Assembly: GCF_033446685.1 (NCBI RefSeq)
Contig: NZ_JAWQLY010000003.1
Coordinates: 62,001-126,000 of the forward strand
From: Modicisalibacter sp033446685
GTDB taxonomy: Bacteria; Pseudomonadota; Gammaproteobacteria; Pseudomonadales; Halomonadaceae
Length of the DNA stretch: 64,000 bases
Direction: 5' to 3'
Shown here: one piece after another, positions 16,342 to 23,947 of the stretch
Position numbering within the stretch: position 1 is the stretch's first letter
Layout of the letters: every line of letters begins with the position of its first letter
Notes under the pieces: generated by a model
Databases searched by the model: none
What the model saw: the letters and a program-made list of their open reading frames with translations, nothing else
Told to the model about the DNA's origin: nothing
Translations under genes and position numbers: made by a program

Positions 16342-17079
16342 TCATGCCGGCTCCCCACTGACGGCGGAAAGCGGGGCGCCGGCGGTATCGAACAGCTCCG
16401 GGAAACGCGCGATGAGTTCGGGCAACGAACTGAGGATCTCGCGCATGTGCGCCTTGACGGCGCGCTCGGCCGCGTCGGCATCGCCGGCGGCGACGCTATC
16501 GAGGATCGCGGTGTGCTGTTCGATCAGCTTGGTGATCGGCGTGGCATCCGGCACGCTCAGATAGCGCACCCGGTCCAACTGGGCCTTGACCTCCTGGGTG
16601 ACTCCCCAGGCGGCGTCATGGCCGGCGCCCAGCGATAGCGTGCGATGGAAGGCTTCGTCGAGGCGATAGAAGCGATCGTGATCGTCGCTTTCGGCACAGC
16701 GCTTCTGGCGCGCGATCAGCTCGTAGAGCTCGTCGAGTACCGCGTTGTTCAGGCCTTGCTCGGCGGCTGAACGTGCCACGGCCACTTCGAGCGCCTCGCG
16801 CACGAAGCGCGCCTCCATGACCGCGGCCTGGGAAATGGGCACCACGTAGGTGCCGCGCTGCGGGCGCACCTCCACCAGGTTGGCTTCGGATAGCCGGATG
16901 AAGGCTTCGCGTACCGGCTGGCGGCTGACGGCAAAGGTCTCGGCGATCTCCTTTTCGGAGAGCGCCTGGCCGGGCGCCAGCGTCATGCGGATGATCGATT
17001 GGCGCAGCACCGCGTAGAGGCGCTGGCGAACGCTGCTTTCCGGCTGTTCTTCCCACAGGGCGAGTAGCGACGGCGTCAT
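16342..17079 (-). CDS. GntR/FadR-family transcriptional regulator of the sugar-acid operon
   Basis: 245 residues. The winged helix-turn-helix covers about 15-80 ('LAPGQALSEKEIAETFAVSR', then 'QPVREAFIRLSEANLVEV'), followed by an all-helical FCD ligand domain with metal-type residues ('RLDEAFHRTL', 'EQHTAILDSVAAGD', 'AVKAHMREIL'). It is the first gene of the minus-strand operon that ends with uxuA, so it probably represses its own operon and is released by a sugar-acid intermediate. An inverted repeat inside its promoter supports this. It is similar in type to UxuR/ExuR, but the ligand is not known. Confidence 0.93.
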   Translation of the reverse strand: MTPSLLALWEEQPESSVRQRLYAVLRQSIIRMTLAPGQALSEKEIAETFAVSRQPVREAFIRLSEANLVEVRPQRGTYVVPISQAAVMEARFVREALEVAVARSAAEQGLNNAVLDELYELIARQKRCAESDDHDRFYRLDEAFHRTLSLGAGHDAAWGVTQEVKAQLDRVRYLSVPDATPITKLIEQHTAILDSVAAGDADAAERAVKAHMREILSSLPELIARFPELFDTAGAPLSAVSGEPA

Positions 17080-17107
17080 GGCGATGGGTCTTCGGGCTGC
17101 CTGATAT

Positions 17108-17133
17108 AACTAGTATGGTAGTTGGATTGACAA
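17108..17133 (-). promoter_or_regulatory. Predicted gntR operon promoter and operator
   Basis: On the minus strand a -35 TTGTCA (17128-17133) is followed by an inverted repeat AACTA-N6-TAGTT (17108-17123) that fills the -35/-10 spacer. An AT-rich -10 region overlaps its end (GTTATA, 17105-17110, at a 17-bp spacing). The repeat lies 29 bp upstream of the gntR ATG. FadR/UxuR-type regulators bind such short palindromes with a GT/AC core, so this is a good operator candidate. The -10 is weak. Confidence 0.5.
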
Positions 17134-17289
17134 CAGGCGCGATGAGACATTGGTCGATAGCTGGGCGGGGCGGGCCCGTCGCCAGGCACGCGTATGCGGA
17201 TTCGCTGATACACTAAAGCGTACTGGCCGGCCATGGGCGGGCGGTGACGCTCGCCGGTGCCCTTTACAACCTAACGACAAGAGCCTGTC

Positions 17290-18165
17290 ATGACATCGAT
17301 ACCCGATCGTCTTTTCTTTCCCGCCCAGCGTATGGCGGGCGTTGCCACGCTGGCACTGCTGGTCGGCGGTTGCGCCGCGCCATCCGCCGAGCACGAAGCC
17401 GGGCCCGGCGCCTATACCCTGAGCGACCTCAACGAGCAGCTGGTGATGGCGACCGCCTGGATGCAGAGTTCGGCGGAATACCGGGCGCTGAGCCATCAGG
17501 CCTTCAACGTCGCCCGCGACCAGCTCGACGAGGCCCTGGCGCGTCACGGCAATGACGACCGGCCGCTGGCGGTGGTCGTCGATGCCGACGAGACGGTGAT
17601 CGACAACACCGCCTTCGAGGCCTACCTGGTCGATCACGACGCGGCCTATAACAGCGAACTCTGGCACCAATGGATGGCGGCCCGCGAGGCCAAGGCGCTG
17701 CCCGGCGCGGTGGAGTTTCTCGACTACGCGGTATCCCAGGGGGTGGACGTCTACTACATCACCAACCGCGACGCCGATGCGCTCGAGGCGACCCGCGACA
17801 ACATGGCCGCGCTCGGCTTCCCGCAGCTCGAGGGCGAGCACCTGATGCTGCGGACCGATTCGTCGGACAAGCAGGCCAGGCGCGATCGGGTACTCGCCGA
17901 TCATGAGGTGGCGCTGTACATGGGCGACAACCTGGCCGACTTCTCCAGTGTCTACGACAGCGACGTGCCGGCCGAGCGTCGGGCCCGGGTGGCCGAGCAG
18001 AGCGAGCAGTTCGGCCGGCGTTTCGTGATGCTGCCGAATCCCACCTATGGCGACTGGGAGGGCGCGATCTACGGCGGCGACTGGGGCGCGTCCCCGGCCG
18101 AGAAGAGCGCCGCGCGCAAGGCCGTGCTGCGGTCCTGGCAGCCCGACGCGTCGGCGACGCCCTGA
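17290..18165 (+). CDS. Outer-membrane lipoprotein e(P4)-family acid phosphatase / 5'-nucleotidase
   Basis: 291 residues. A lipoprotein signal with lipobox L-V-G-G-C makes Cys28 the lipid-modified residue. The class C HAD phosphatase domain follows: V-D-A-D-E-T (97-102, nucleophile Asp98 and acid Asp100), 'YYITNRD' and 'MGDNLADF'. The family dephosphorylates nucleoside monophosphates and other phosphomonoesters outside the inner membrane, which allows nucleoside or phosphate scavenging. It is divergent from gntR and lies between that operon and radC. No partner gene indicates its physiological substrate. Confidence 0.93.
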   Translation: MTSIPDRLFFPAQRMAGVATLALLVGGCAAPSAEHEAGPGAYTLSDLNEQLVMATAWMQSSAEYRALSHQAFNVARDQLDEALARHGNDDRPLAVVVDADETVIDNTAFEAYLVDHDAAYNSELWHQWMAAREAKALPGAVEFLDYAVSQGVDVYYITNRDADALEATRDNMAALGFPQLEGEHLMLRTDSSDKQARRDRVLADHEVALYMGDNLADFSSVYDSDVPAERRARVAEQSEQFGRRFVMLPNPTYGDWEGAIYGGDWGASPAEKSAARKAVLRSWQPDASATP

Positions 18166-18204
18166 GGCTTGCCTCACGCCTGGCGATCGTTGTCGCTTTA
18201 TCAT

Positions 18205-18231
18205 GGGCGCGCCGTGGTCCGCGGCGCGCCC
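18205..18231 (+). terminator. Possible terminator after the phosphatase gene
   Basis: GGGCGCGCCG (18205-18214) and CGGCGCGCCC (18222-18231) form a perfect 10-bp stem with a 7-nt loop, 40 bp after the phosphatase stop and 27 bp before radC. There is no T-run, so function is uncertain. Confidence 0.4.
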
Positions 18232-18257
18232 GCCGCCTTCTTTACTCCGGGTGATGC

Positions 18258-18932
18258 ATGGCAATCCGACACTGGCCGGAGGGTGAGCGGCCGCGCGAAA
18301 AGCTCATGAGCCTCGGCTCGCAGTCGCTCAGTGACGCCGAACTGCTGGCGATATTCCTGCGTGTGGGGGTCAAGGGGCGCTCGGCGGTGGATCTGGCGCG
18401 CGATCTGCTCAGCGCCTTCGGCGGCTTGCGGCCGCTGCTCGAGGCCGATCGCGAGCGCTTCTGCGCCGAGCACGGCCTGGGCGAGGCCAAGTACGTGCAA
18501 CTGCAGGCGGTGCTCGAACTGTCGCGCCGCCACTTGGCCAGCCAGCTCGAGCGCGGCGGGGCGCTGACCTCGCCGACGCTGGTGCGCGCCTACCTGGCGG
18601 CGCAGATGCGTCACCTGGGGCATGAGGAGTTCGCCGCGCTGTTCCTCGATACCCAGCATCGGGTGATCCGTTTCGAGTCGCTGTTTCGCGGCACGCTGGA
18701 CAGCGCCTCGGTCTACCCGCGCGAAGTGGCCAAGCGGGCGCTGGAACTGGGCGCCGGGGCGTTGATCTTCGCCCACAATCATCCGTCGGGCGTCGCCGAG
18801 CCCAGCAATGCCGATCGGCGTATCACCGAGCGCCTGAAGCAGGCGCTGGAGTTGTTCGAGATCCGCGTGCTCGATCACTTCGTGGTCGGCGACGGCGAAG
18901 TGGTGTCGTTCGCCGAACGGGGCTGGTTATAG
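18258..18932 (+). CDS. radC: RadC/YeeS-family JAMM-domain protein
   Basis: 224 residues. N-terminal helix-hairpin-helix segments ('LAIFLRVGVKGRSAVDLARDLL', split after 'VGVKG') precede the C-terminal MPN/JAB domain with H173-x-H175 in 'HNHPSG' and Asp186, a complete JAMM metal motif. The historic link to radiation resistance is not supported for E. coli RadC, and the biochemical role remains unclear. In many gammaproteobacteria radC is adjacent to and divergent from coaBC. Here about 7.3 kb of accessory genes separates them. Confidence 0.95.
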   Translation: MAIRHWPEGERPREKLMSLGSQSLSDAELLAIFLRVGVKGRSAVDLARDLLSAFGGLRPLLEADRERFCAEHGLGEAKYVQLQAVLELSRRHLASQLERGGALTSPTLVRAYLAAQMRHLGHEEFAALFLDTQHRVIRFESLFRGTLDSASVYPREVAKRALELGAGALIFAHNHPSGVAEPSNADRRITERLKQALELFEIRVLDHFVVGDGEVVSFAERGWL

Positions 18933-18991
18933 GCGTCGAACCCAAAAATCGCTAGAATCGCCGCGTTTTGGGGCAATCGGGCGGTTCTCGC

Positions 18992-19020
18992 TTGCCGAGA
19001 CGCCGGGGCTCTGGTATAAC
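18992..19020 (+). promoter_or_regulatory. Predicted rpmB-rpmG promoter
   Basis: -35 TTGCCG (18992-18997), 17-bp spacer, extended -10 TG-G-TATAAC (19012-19020). It lies about 116 bp upstream of the rpmB ATG in the radC-rpmB gap and is one of the best sigma-70 matches in the window. Confidence 0.7.
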
Positions 19021-19136
19021 GTACGCCCTTTGACTTCCTTGGGTTAATTAAGGGGCGGAAGGCGGTTACCTGCCATTCTCTCTTCCCGGTTTGCCCGACA
19101 GGTTTTGAACAACTCGCCCAGCGGTTGGAGGCTCCA

Positions 19137-19373
19137 ATGTCCAAAGTATGTCAGGTTACCGGCAAGCGTCCGGTGACTGGTAACAACGTATCGCACTCCC
19201 AGCGCAAGACGCGTCGCCGTTTCGTGCCCAATCTTCACACCCACCGTTTCTGGGTGGAAGCCGAGAAGCGCTTCGTCAAGCTGCGCGTCTCCACCAAGGG
19301 TATGCGGATCATCGACAAGAAAGGCATCGACACGGTGCTTTCCGAAATTCGCAAGCGCGGTGAGCGCATTTAA
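19137..19373 (+). CDS. rpmB: 50S ribosomal protein L28
   Basis: 78 residues, 'MSKVCQVTGKRPVTGNNVSH' at the start, then Arg-rich 'QRKTRRRFVPNLH'. Length and sequence match bacterial L28 throughout. The ATG at 19137 follows TTGGAGG. An in-frame start 12 bp upstream has no family support. It forms a two-gene operon with rpmG (14-bp gap). Confidence 0.98.
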   Translation: MSKVCQVTGKRPVTGNNVSHSQRKTRRRFVPNLHTHRFWVEAEKRFVKLRVSTKGMRIIDKKGIDTVLSEIRKRGERI

Positions 19374-19387
19374 CGGGAGTTAGGTCC

Positions 19388-19543
19388 ATGCGTGACAAGA
19401 TCAAGTTGGTGTCCAGCGCCGGTACCGGCCACTTCTACACCACCAATAAGAACAAGCGGAACACTCCGGACAAGCTTGAATTCAAGAAGTACGATCCGGT
19501 CGTTCGCAAGCACGTGATGTACAAGGAAGCCAAGATCAAGTAA
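19388..19543 (+). CDS. rpmG: 50S ribosomal protein L33
   Basis: 51 residues, start 'MRDKIKLVSSAGTGHFYTT', end 'HVMYKEAKIK', stop TAA 19541-19543. This is the zinc-independent (C-minus) L33 type, since the CxxC pairs of the zinc-binding form are absent. GGGAGTTAGGTCC precedes the ATG. It is cotranscribed with rpmB, as in most gammaproteobacteria. Confidence 0.98.
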   Translation: MRDKIKLVSSAGTGHFYTTNKNKRNTPDKLEFKKYDPVVRKHVMYKEAKIK

Positions 19544-19560
19544 CCCTTGATGCTTCCACC

Positions 19561-19613
19561 GCAGGCGTGGCGCCTGCCAGAAGAGACCCGGCCCCCTGCG
19601 CCGGGTCTTTTCG
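19561..19613 (+). terminator. Tandem hairpins terminating rpmB-rpmG
   Basis: A first hairpin GCAGGCG-TGG-CGCCTGC (19561-19577) is followed by a stronger one, AGACCCGGC (19584-19592) with GCCGGGTCT (19600-19608) and a TTTT run (19608-19611). The second is a standard intrinsic terminator. Confidence 0.85.
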
Positions 19614-19631
19614 TATCCGGTCCGCCCAGCC

Positions 19632-19668
19632 AGTCACGGACTGTAAGTCATGGACTGCAAGTTACGGA
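19632..19668 (+). repeat. Imperfect 14-bp tandem repeat before mutM
   Basis: AGTCACGGACTGTA, AGTCATGGACTGCA and a partial AGTTACGGA follow one another directly at 19632-19668, ending 7 bp before the mutM ATG. The last copy supplies ACGGAG, the probable mutM ribosome-binding site. Copy number could vary between strains. Confidence 0.6.
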
Positions 19669-19675
19669 GCCCAGC

Positions 19676-20506
19676 ATGCCCGAGTTGCCCGAAGTCGAGA
19701 CCACCCGCCGTGGCATCGCCCCCTACGTCGAGGGTCGCGAGATCAATGAAGTGATCGTTCGCGAACGCCGCCTGCGCACCCCAGTGCCGGCCGGTCTCGA
19801 GGAGGCGCTGGTCGGGCGGCGTATCGGCGAGCTGGGTCGGCGCGCCAAGTACCTGCTGATTCCCCTGATCGACGCCAGCGCCGGTCAGCGCTCGCTGCTC
19901 TGGCATCTGGGCATGTCGGGCAGCCTGCGCATCGCCCGGGTCGGCGATCTGCCGAAAAAGCACGATCATGTCGATGTGGTGCTCGACGGCGGCGCTATCC
20001 TGCGCTATCACGATCCGCGCCGCTTCGGTTTCGTCGACTGGCTGCAGGGCGGCGTGCGCGACGATCCGCGCCTGGCGCGGCTGGGCCCCGAGCCGCTGTC
20101 GCCGGAATTCACCGGCGAGCGCCTCTATCGGCTGTCGCGGGGCCGCCGGCTGGCGATCAAGCCGTTTCTGATGGACAACGCCGTGGTCGTGGGGGTGGGC
20201 AACATCTATGCCGCGGAGGCGCTTTATCTCGCCGGGATCGATCCGCGCCGGGCCGCCGGCCGCGTCTCCCTCGAGCGCTACGAGCGCCTCGCCGCCGCCG
20301 CTCGCGAGGTACTCGCCGCGGCGATCACTCAAGGCGGCACCACGCTGCGTGACTTCGTCAGCGGCACCGGCGAGCCCGGCTACTTCGCCCAGCGGCTCAA
20401 CGTCTATGGCCGCGCCGGCCAGGTCTGCCGGCGCTGCGGCGGCGAGCTGCGCCTGATCACCCTGGGGCAGCGGGCGAGTGTGTTCTGCGCCAATTGCCAG
20501 ACCTGA
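19676..20506 (+). CDS. mutM: Formamidopyrimidine-DNA glycosylase MutM (Fpg)
   Basis: 276 residues from ATG 19676. The mature N-terminus Pro2-Glu3 ('MPELPEVETTRRGI') supplies the Schiff-base proline. The H2TH region ('FLMDNAVVVGVGNIYAAEALY', split after 'VGVGN') and the C-terminal zinc finger C-R-R-C-G ... C-A-N-C are intact. It excises 8-oxoguanine and Fapy lesions and nicks the strand. The longer in-frame reading from 19547 is rejected because the catalytic proline must follow the initiator Met. Confidence 0.98.
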   Translation: MPELPEVETTRRGIAPYVEGREINEVIVRERRLRTPVPAGLEEALVGRRIGELGRRAKYLLIPLIDASAGQRSLLWHLGMSGSLRIARVGDLPKKHDHVDVVLDGGAILRYHDPRRFGFVDWLQGGVRDDPRLARLGPEPLSPEFTGERLYRLSRGRRLAIKPFLMDNAVVVGVGNIYAAEALYLAGIDPRRAAGRVSLERYERLAAAAREVLAAAITQGGTTLRDFVSGTGEPGYFAQRLNVYGRAGQVCRRCGGELRLITLGQRASVFCANCQT

Positions 20507-20588
20507 TCAGTCCGCATTCGGGGCTTTCCCCCGCGGCGCGCGAGCGCGTTAAAATGCCAACATCGTTATGACCTGAACCGGAGTCCCC

Positions 20589-21779
20589 GTGACCGAACGC
20601 CTGCGCCTCAAGAAGAACGCCGATCGCCGCCTCAAGGCCGGTCATCTGTGGCTCTATTCCAACGAGATCGACACCCAGGAAACGCCCCTGAAGGGCGTCG
20701 AACCCGGCGCCCAGGCCGTCATCGAGGCGGCCAACGGCAAGCCGATGGGCATCGCCTACATCAACCCCAACTCGCTGATCTGCGCGCGGGTGGTCTCGCG
20801 CGACGTCAACGTGCGCCTGGACCGTTCGCTGCTGGTGCACCGCTTCAACCAGGCGCTGGCGCTGCGCGAGCGGTTGTTCGACAAGCCCTTCTACCGGCTG
20901 GTGTTCGGCGAGGGCGACCTGCTGCCGGGGCTGATCGTCGACCGCTTCGGCGACGTCCTGGTGGTGCAGCTCAACACGCTTGGCATGGAGCGTCTCGGCG
21001 AGGAGGTCGTGGCCGCGCTGGACAAGGTGTTCAAGCCGCGCGCCATCGTGTTCAAGAACGACTCCTCGGGACGCCGCCAGGAGCAGCTCGAGAGCCATGT
21101 CGAGGTGGTCCACGGCGAGCTGCCCGAACGGATATTGCTGGAGGAGAACGGCGTGCGTTTCGCCGTCCCGGTGGTGAATGGCCAGAAGACCGGCTGGTTC
21201 TACGACCACCGCGCCAACCGCGCCTGGCTCAACGGCCTGGTCGACGACAAGCGGGTGCTCGACCTGTACAGCTACGTGGGCGGCTGGGGCGTGCAGGCCG
21301 CCGCCCACGGCGCCGCCGAGGTGCTCTGCATCGACCGCAGCGGCGAGGCGCTCGAGCAGGTCGCCGAGAATGCCGCGCTCAACGGGGTGGACGATCGGGT
21401 GGCGATCGGCGAGGCGGATGTCTTCGAGGCGCTGGCTTCGCTCAAGGCGGACGGCGAGCAATTCGACGTGGTGATCCTCGACCCGCCGGCGTTCATCAAG
21501 AAGCGCAAGGACATTCCCAACGGCGAGCGTGCCTATGCGCGACTCAATCGCGAGGCGATGCGCCTGCTGGGCCGCGACGGGCTGCTGCTCTCCGCCTCGT
21601 GTTCGATGCATCTGACCCCGGAGCGTCTGGTGGAGTGCGTTCGTGGCGCGGTGCGCCATCAGGACCGTCACGGCCAGATCATCTATCAGGGCGGTCAGGG
21701 GGCGGACCATCCGGTTCACCCGTCGATCCCCGAAACCGCCTATCTCAAGGCGCTCGGGGTCCGTGTGTTTCGCGACTGA
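20589..21779 (+). CDS. rlmI: 23S rRNA (cytosine1962-C5)-methyltransferase RlmI
   Basis: 396 residues, GTG start after CCGGAGTCCCC. An N-terminal PUA domain ('RLKKNADRRLKAGHLWLYSNEI', split after 'RLKAG') is followed by a central EEHEE domain ('FYRLVFGEGDLLPGLIVDRFGD', split after 'GLI'). The Rossmann methyltransferase shows 'VLDLYSYVGGWGVQAA', 'VILDPPAFIK' and the catalytic-type 'SASCSMHL'. RlmI methylates C1962 of 23S rRNA. It stands alone on the plus strand between mutM and a DUF2007 gene 11 bp downstream. Confidence 0.92.
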   Translation: MTERLRLKKNADRRLKAGHLWLYSNEIDTQETPLKGVEPGAQAVIEAANGKPMGIAYINPNSLICARVVSRDVNVRLDRSLLVHRFNQALALRERLFDKPFYRLVFGEGDLLPGLIVDRFGDVLVVQLNTLGMERLGEEVVAALDKVFKPRAIVFKNDSSGRRQEQLESHVEVVHGELPERILLEENGVRFAVPVVNGQKTGWFYDHRANRAWLNGLVDDKRVLDLYSYVGGWGVQAAAHGAAEVLCIDRSGEALEQVAENAALNGVDDRVAIGEADVFEALASLKADGEQFDVVILDPPAFIKKRKDIPNGERAYARLNREAMRLLGRDGLLLSASCSMHLTPERLVECVRGAVRHQDRHGQIIYQGGQGADHPVHPSIPETAYLKALGVRVFRD

Positions 21780-21790
21780 GCGGCGGCGCG

Positions 21791-22108
21791 ATGGCCTGGG
21801 TGCGGCTCTACCAGCATGCCAACCTGCTCGTCGTGGCGCATGTCCGCAACGTGCTGGAAGGGGCCGGCATCGCCTGCGAGCTGCGCAACACCACGCTGGG
21901 CGGGGGCGCCGGCGAGTTGCCGCCGGGCGATTGCGAACCGGTGGTATGGGTGGAAAGTCGTCAGTTGGCGGATGCCAAGGCGCTACTCGACGAGGCGCTG
22001 GCGGGTCCTTCGCGGCCCTTGCAAGTGTGGGCCTGCCCGCGATGTCATGAACGCCTCGACGGGGTGTTCGACGCCTGCTGGCAGTGCGGCGCGCCGCGCC
22101 CGGAGTGA
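21791..22108 (+). CDS. DUF2007-type small protein with zinc ribbon
   Basis: 105 residues. The N-terminal 65 residues resemble the DUF2007 signal-transducing fold ('LYQHANLLVVAHVRNVLEGAGI', split before 'EGAGI'; 'VWVESRQLADAKALLDEAL'). The C-terminus adds a rubredoxin-like knuckle C-P-R-C ... C-W-Q-C that should bind zinc. The function of this architecture is not established. It follows rlmI by 11 bp and precedes a thioesterase gene, so the three may form an operon. Confidence 0.8.
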   Translation: MAWVRLYQHANLLVVAHVRNVLEGAGIACELRNTTLGGGAGELPPGDCEPVVWVESRQLADAKALLDEALAGPSRPLQVWACPRCHERLDGVFDACWQCGAPRPE

Positions 22109-22178
22109 GCCGCGGCGTCCGGCCGCACCGTCGCCTGCCACGCTTGCCGAGTGAAACGGAAGACAGGAGCCGCGTGTC

Positions 22179-22616
22179 ATGAGCTGGGATCTGCCGTCGC
22201 CCTTCGTGATCGACATCGAGGTCGAAGAGAGCGCCATCGACGCCTATGGGCATGCCAACAATGCCGAGTATCTGCGCTGGATCGAGCGGATCAGCTGGTC
22301 GCACTCGCAGCATCTCGGCCTGGACATCCACGACTATCGCCAGCACGACCGGGCGATGGCGGTCCACCGTCACGAGCTGGATTACCTGGCACCGGCGCGT
22401 GCCGGCGACTCGCTGCGGCTGGCGACTTGGATCGTCGCCTGCGACGGCCGCCTGACCCTGACCCGGCGTTTTCAGCTGATACGCGGCAGCGATGCCACGA
22501 CGCTGCTGCGCGCCCGCACGCGTTTTGCCTGCATCGAACTGTCCAGCGGCCGGGCGCGGCGCATGCCGGCAGCCTATCGCGACCTCTATGGCCAGGCACT
22601 GGTCGCCGAAGAGTGA
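22179..22616 (+). CDS. Acyl-CoA thioesterase, 4-hydroxybenzoyl-CoA thioesterase/YbgC type
   Basis: 145 residues of a single hotdog fold. The motif D21-A-Y-G-H-A-N-N with 'EYLRWIERISW' holds the catalytic Asp and helix of the 4HBT family. The C-terminal half ('HRHELDYLAPARAGDSL', 'IELSSGRARRMP') is also typical. It hydrolyses acyl-CoA thioesters; chain length cannot be told from sequence. It is 70 bp downstream of the DUF2007 gene. FadM and YbgC are the closest named relatives. Confidence 0.85.
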   Translation: MSWDLPSPFVIDIEVEESAIDAYGHANNAEYLRWIERISWSHSQHLGLDIHDYRQHDRAMAVHRHELDYLAPARAGDSLRLATWIVACDGRLTLTRRFQLIRGSDATTLLRARTRFACIELSSGRARRMPAAYRDLYGQALVAEE

Positions 22617-22689
22617 CTGCTTGAGAGTGACCGTACCCGGTTGCCCAGAAAGATTGCTCCTATTTTCGCCTTGAGAGCATTTTTTTCTG

Positions 22690-22725
22690 CTGGATATTTT
22701 ACATACCGTAGAAAATAACGTTTTC
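22690..22725 (+). promoter_or_regulatory. Possible Lrp-family sites upstream of ald
   Basis: The AT-rich stretch before ald holds CTGGATATTTTACAT (22690-22704) and TAGAAAATAACGTTT (22709-22723). Both partly match the E. coli Lrp consensus YAGHAWATTWTDCTR. The second overlaps an inverted repeat GAAAA-N5-TTTTC (22711-22725). Alanine dehydrogenase genes are often controlled by Lrp/AsnC regulators. No such regulator is encoded nearby. Confidence 0.35.
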
Positions 22726-22821
22726 ACCGCCCCCTCTATCGCGCTCCTCGCGCTGTGCTGTACTAATGCCATGTCAATTTCGGCCCCGCCATGTCCAACA
22801 AGTCCACCGCAGGAGGGTTTC

Positions 22822-23937
22822 ATGAAGATCGGCGTTCCCAAGGAAATCAAGAATCATGAGTACCGTGTCGCTCTGACGCCGACCGGCGTCCGCGAACTGG
22901 TCGAACGCGGTCACCGCGTCGTGGTCCAGGCCGGGGCCGGCGAGGGCTCGGGCTTTCCCGACAGCGCCTATGAGGCAGTCGGCGCCACGCTGGAATCCGA
23001 TGTCGATGTGCTGTGGGATACGGCCGAGCTGATCGTCAAGGTCAAGGAGCCGCAAAGCGAGGAAGTCGCGCGACTCAAGCCGGGCCATACGCTGTTTACC
23101 TACCTGCATCTGGCCGCCGAGGAGAAGCTGACCAAGGGGCTGCTGGACTCCGGCGCCACCTGCATCGCCTACGAGACCATCACCGACCCTCAGGGCGGGC
23201 TGCCGCTGCTCGCGCCGATGAGCCGGGTCGCCGGGCGCATGGCGGTGCAGGCCGGCGCGCACAGCCTGGAGAAGGCCCAGGGTGGCTCCGGCGTGTTGCT
23301 GCCGGGCGTGCCCGGCGTGGCGCCCGGCAAGGTCACGGTGATCGGTGGCGGGGTGGTCGGTGAGAACGCCGCGCGCATGGCGCTGGGGCTGGGTGCGGAC
23401 GTTACCGTGCTCGACAAGTCGCTGACGCGGCTCGAGGCGCTCGATCATCGCTATCAGGGCCGGCTGCATACCGTCTATTCCACCGCCGATGCGCTGGAAG
23501 AGGCGATCCGCGAGTCCGACCTGATCATCGGTGCGGTGCTGGTCCCCGGCGCCGCGGCGCCGAAGCTGATCACCCGCAAGCAGCTCGCCGACATGAAACC
23601 CGGCAGCGTGCTGGTCGATGTCGCCATCGACCAGGGCGGCTGTTTCGAGACCAGCAAGGCGACCACCCACGCCGAACCCACCTACGTGGTCGACGGGGTG
23701 GTGCACTATTGCGTGGCCAACATGCCCGGCGCCGTGGCGCGCACCTCGACCCAGGCACTGACCAACGCCACCATGCCGTTCGTCACTGCCTTGGCCGACA
23801 AGGGCTGGCAGCGGGCGCTGGCCGAGGATCGCCACTTCCTGGCAGGGCTCAACGTTCACGACGGCCAGGTGACCCACCCGGCGGTGGCGGGCGCCTTCGG
23901 CCTCGAGAGTATCGATCCGGCCAGCCTGACCGGCTGA
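22822..23937 (+). CDS. ald: Alanine dehydrogenase
   Basis: 371 residues from ATG 22822 with AGGAGG 5 nt upstream. The start 'MKIGVPKEIKNHEYRVALTP' is diagnostic. 'YLHLAAEEKLT' and 'SRVAGRMAVQAGAHSLEK' hold substrate residues, and 'VTVIGGGVVGENAARMA' is the NAD+ loop. It catalyses NAD-dependent interconversion of alanine with pyruvate and ammonium. It appears monocistronic, with its own AT-rich upstream region and a strong downstream hairpin. Confidence 0.97.
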   Translation: MKIGVPKEIKNHEYRVALTPTGVRELVERGHRVVVQAGAGEGSGFPDSAYEAVGATLESDVDVLWDTAELIVKVKEPQSEEVARLKPGHTLFTYLHLAAEEKLTKGLLDSGATCIAYETITDPQGGLPLLAPMSRVAGRMAVQAGAHSLEKAQGGSGVLLPGVPGVAPGKVTVIGGGVVGENAARMALGLGADVTVLDKSLTRLEALDHRYQGRLHTVYSTADALEEAIRESDLIIGAVLVPGAAAPKLITRKQLADMKPGSVLVDVAIDQGGCFETSKATTHAEPTYVVDGVVHYCVANMPGAVARTSTQALTNATMPFVTALADKGWQRALAEDRHFLAGLNVHDGQVTHPAVAGAFGLESIDPASLTG

Positions 23938-23947
23938 TCGCCGCACG

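Noticed and set aside
20457..22850. Minus-strand open frame of about 800 codons opposite rlmI and the thioesterase gene
   Set aside because: It covers three recognisable plus-strand genes and has low-complexity Arg/Gly/Ala composition without a domain.
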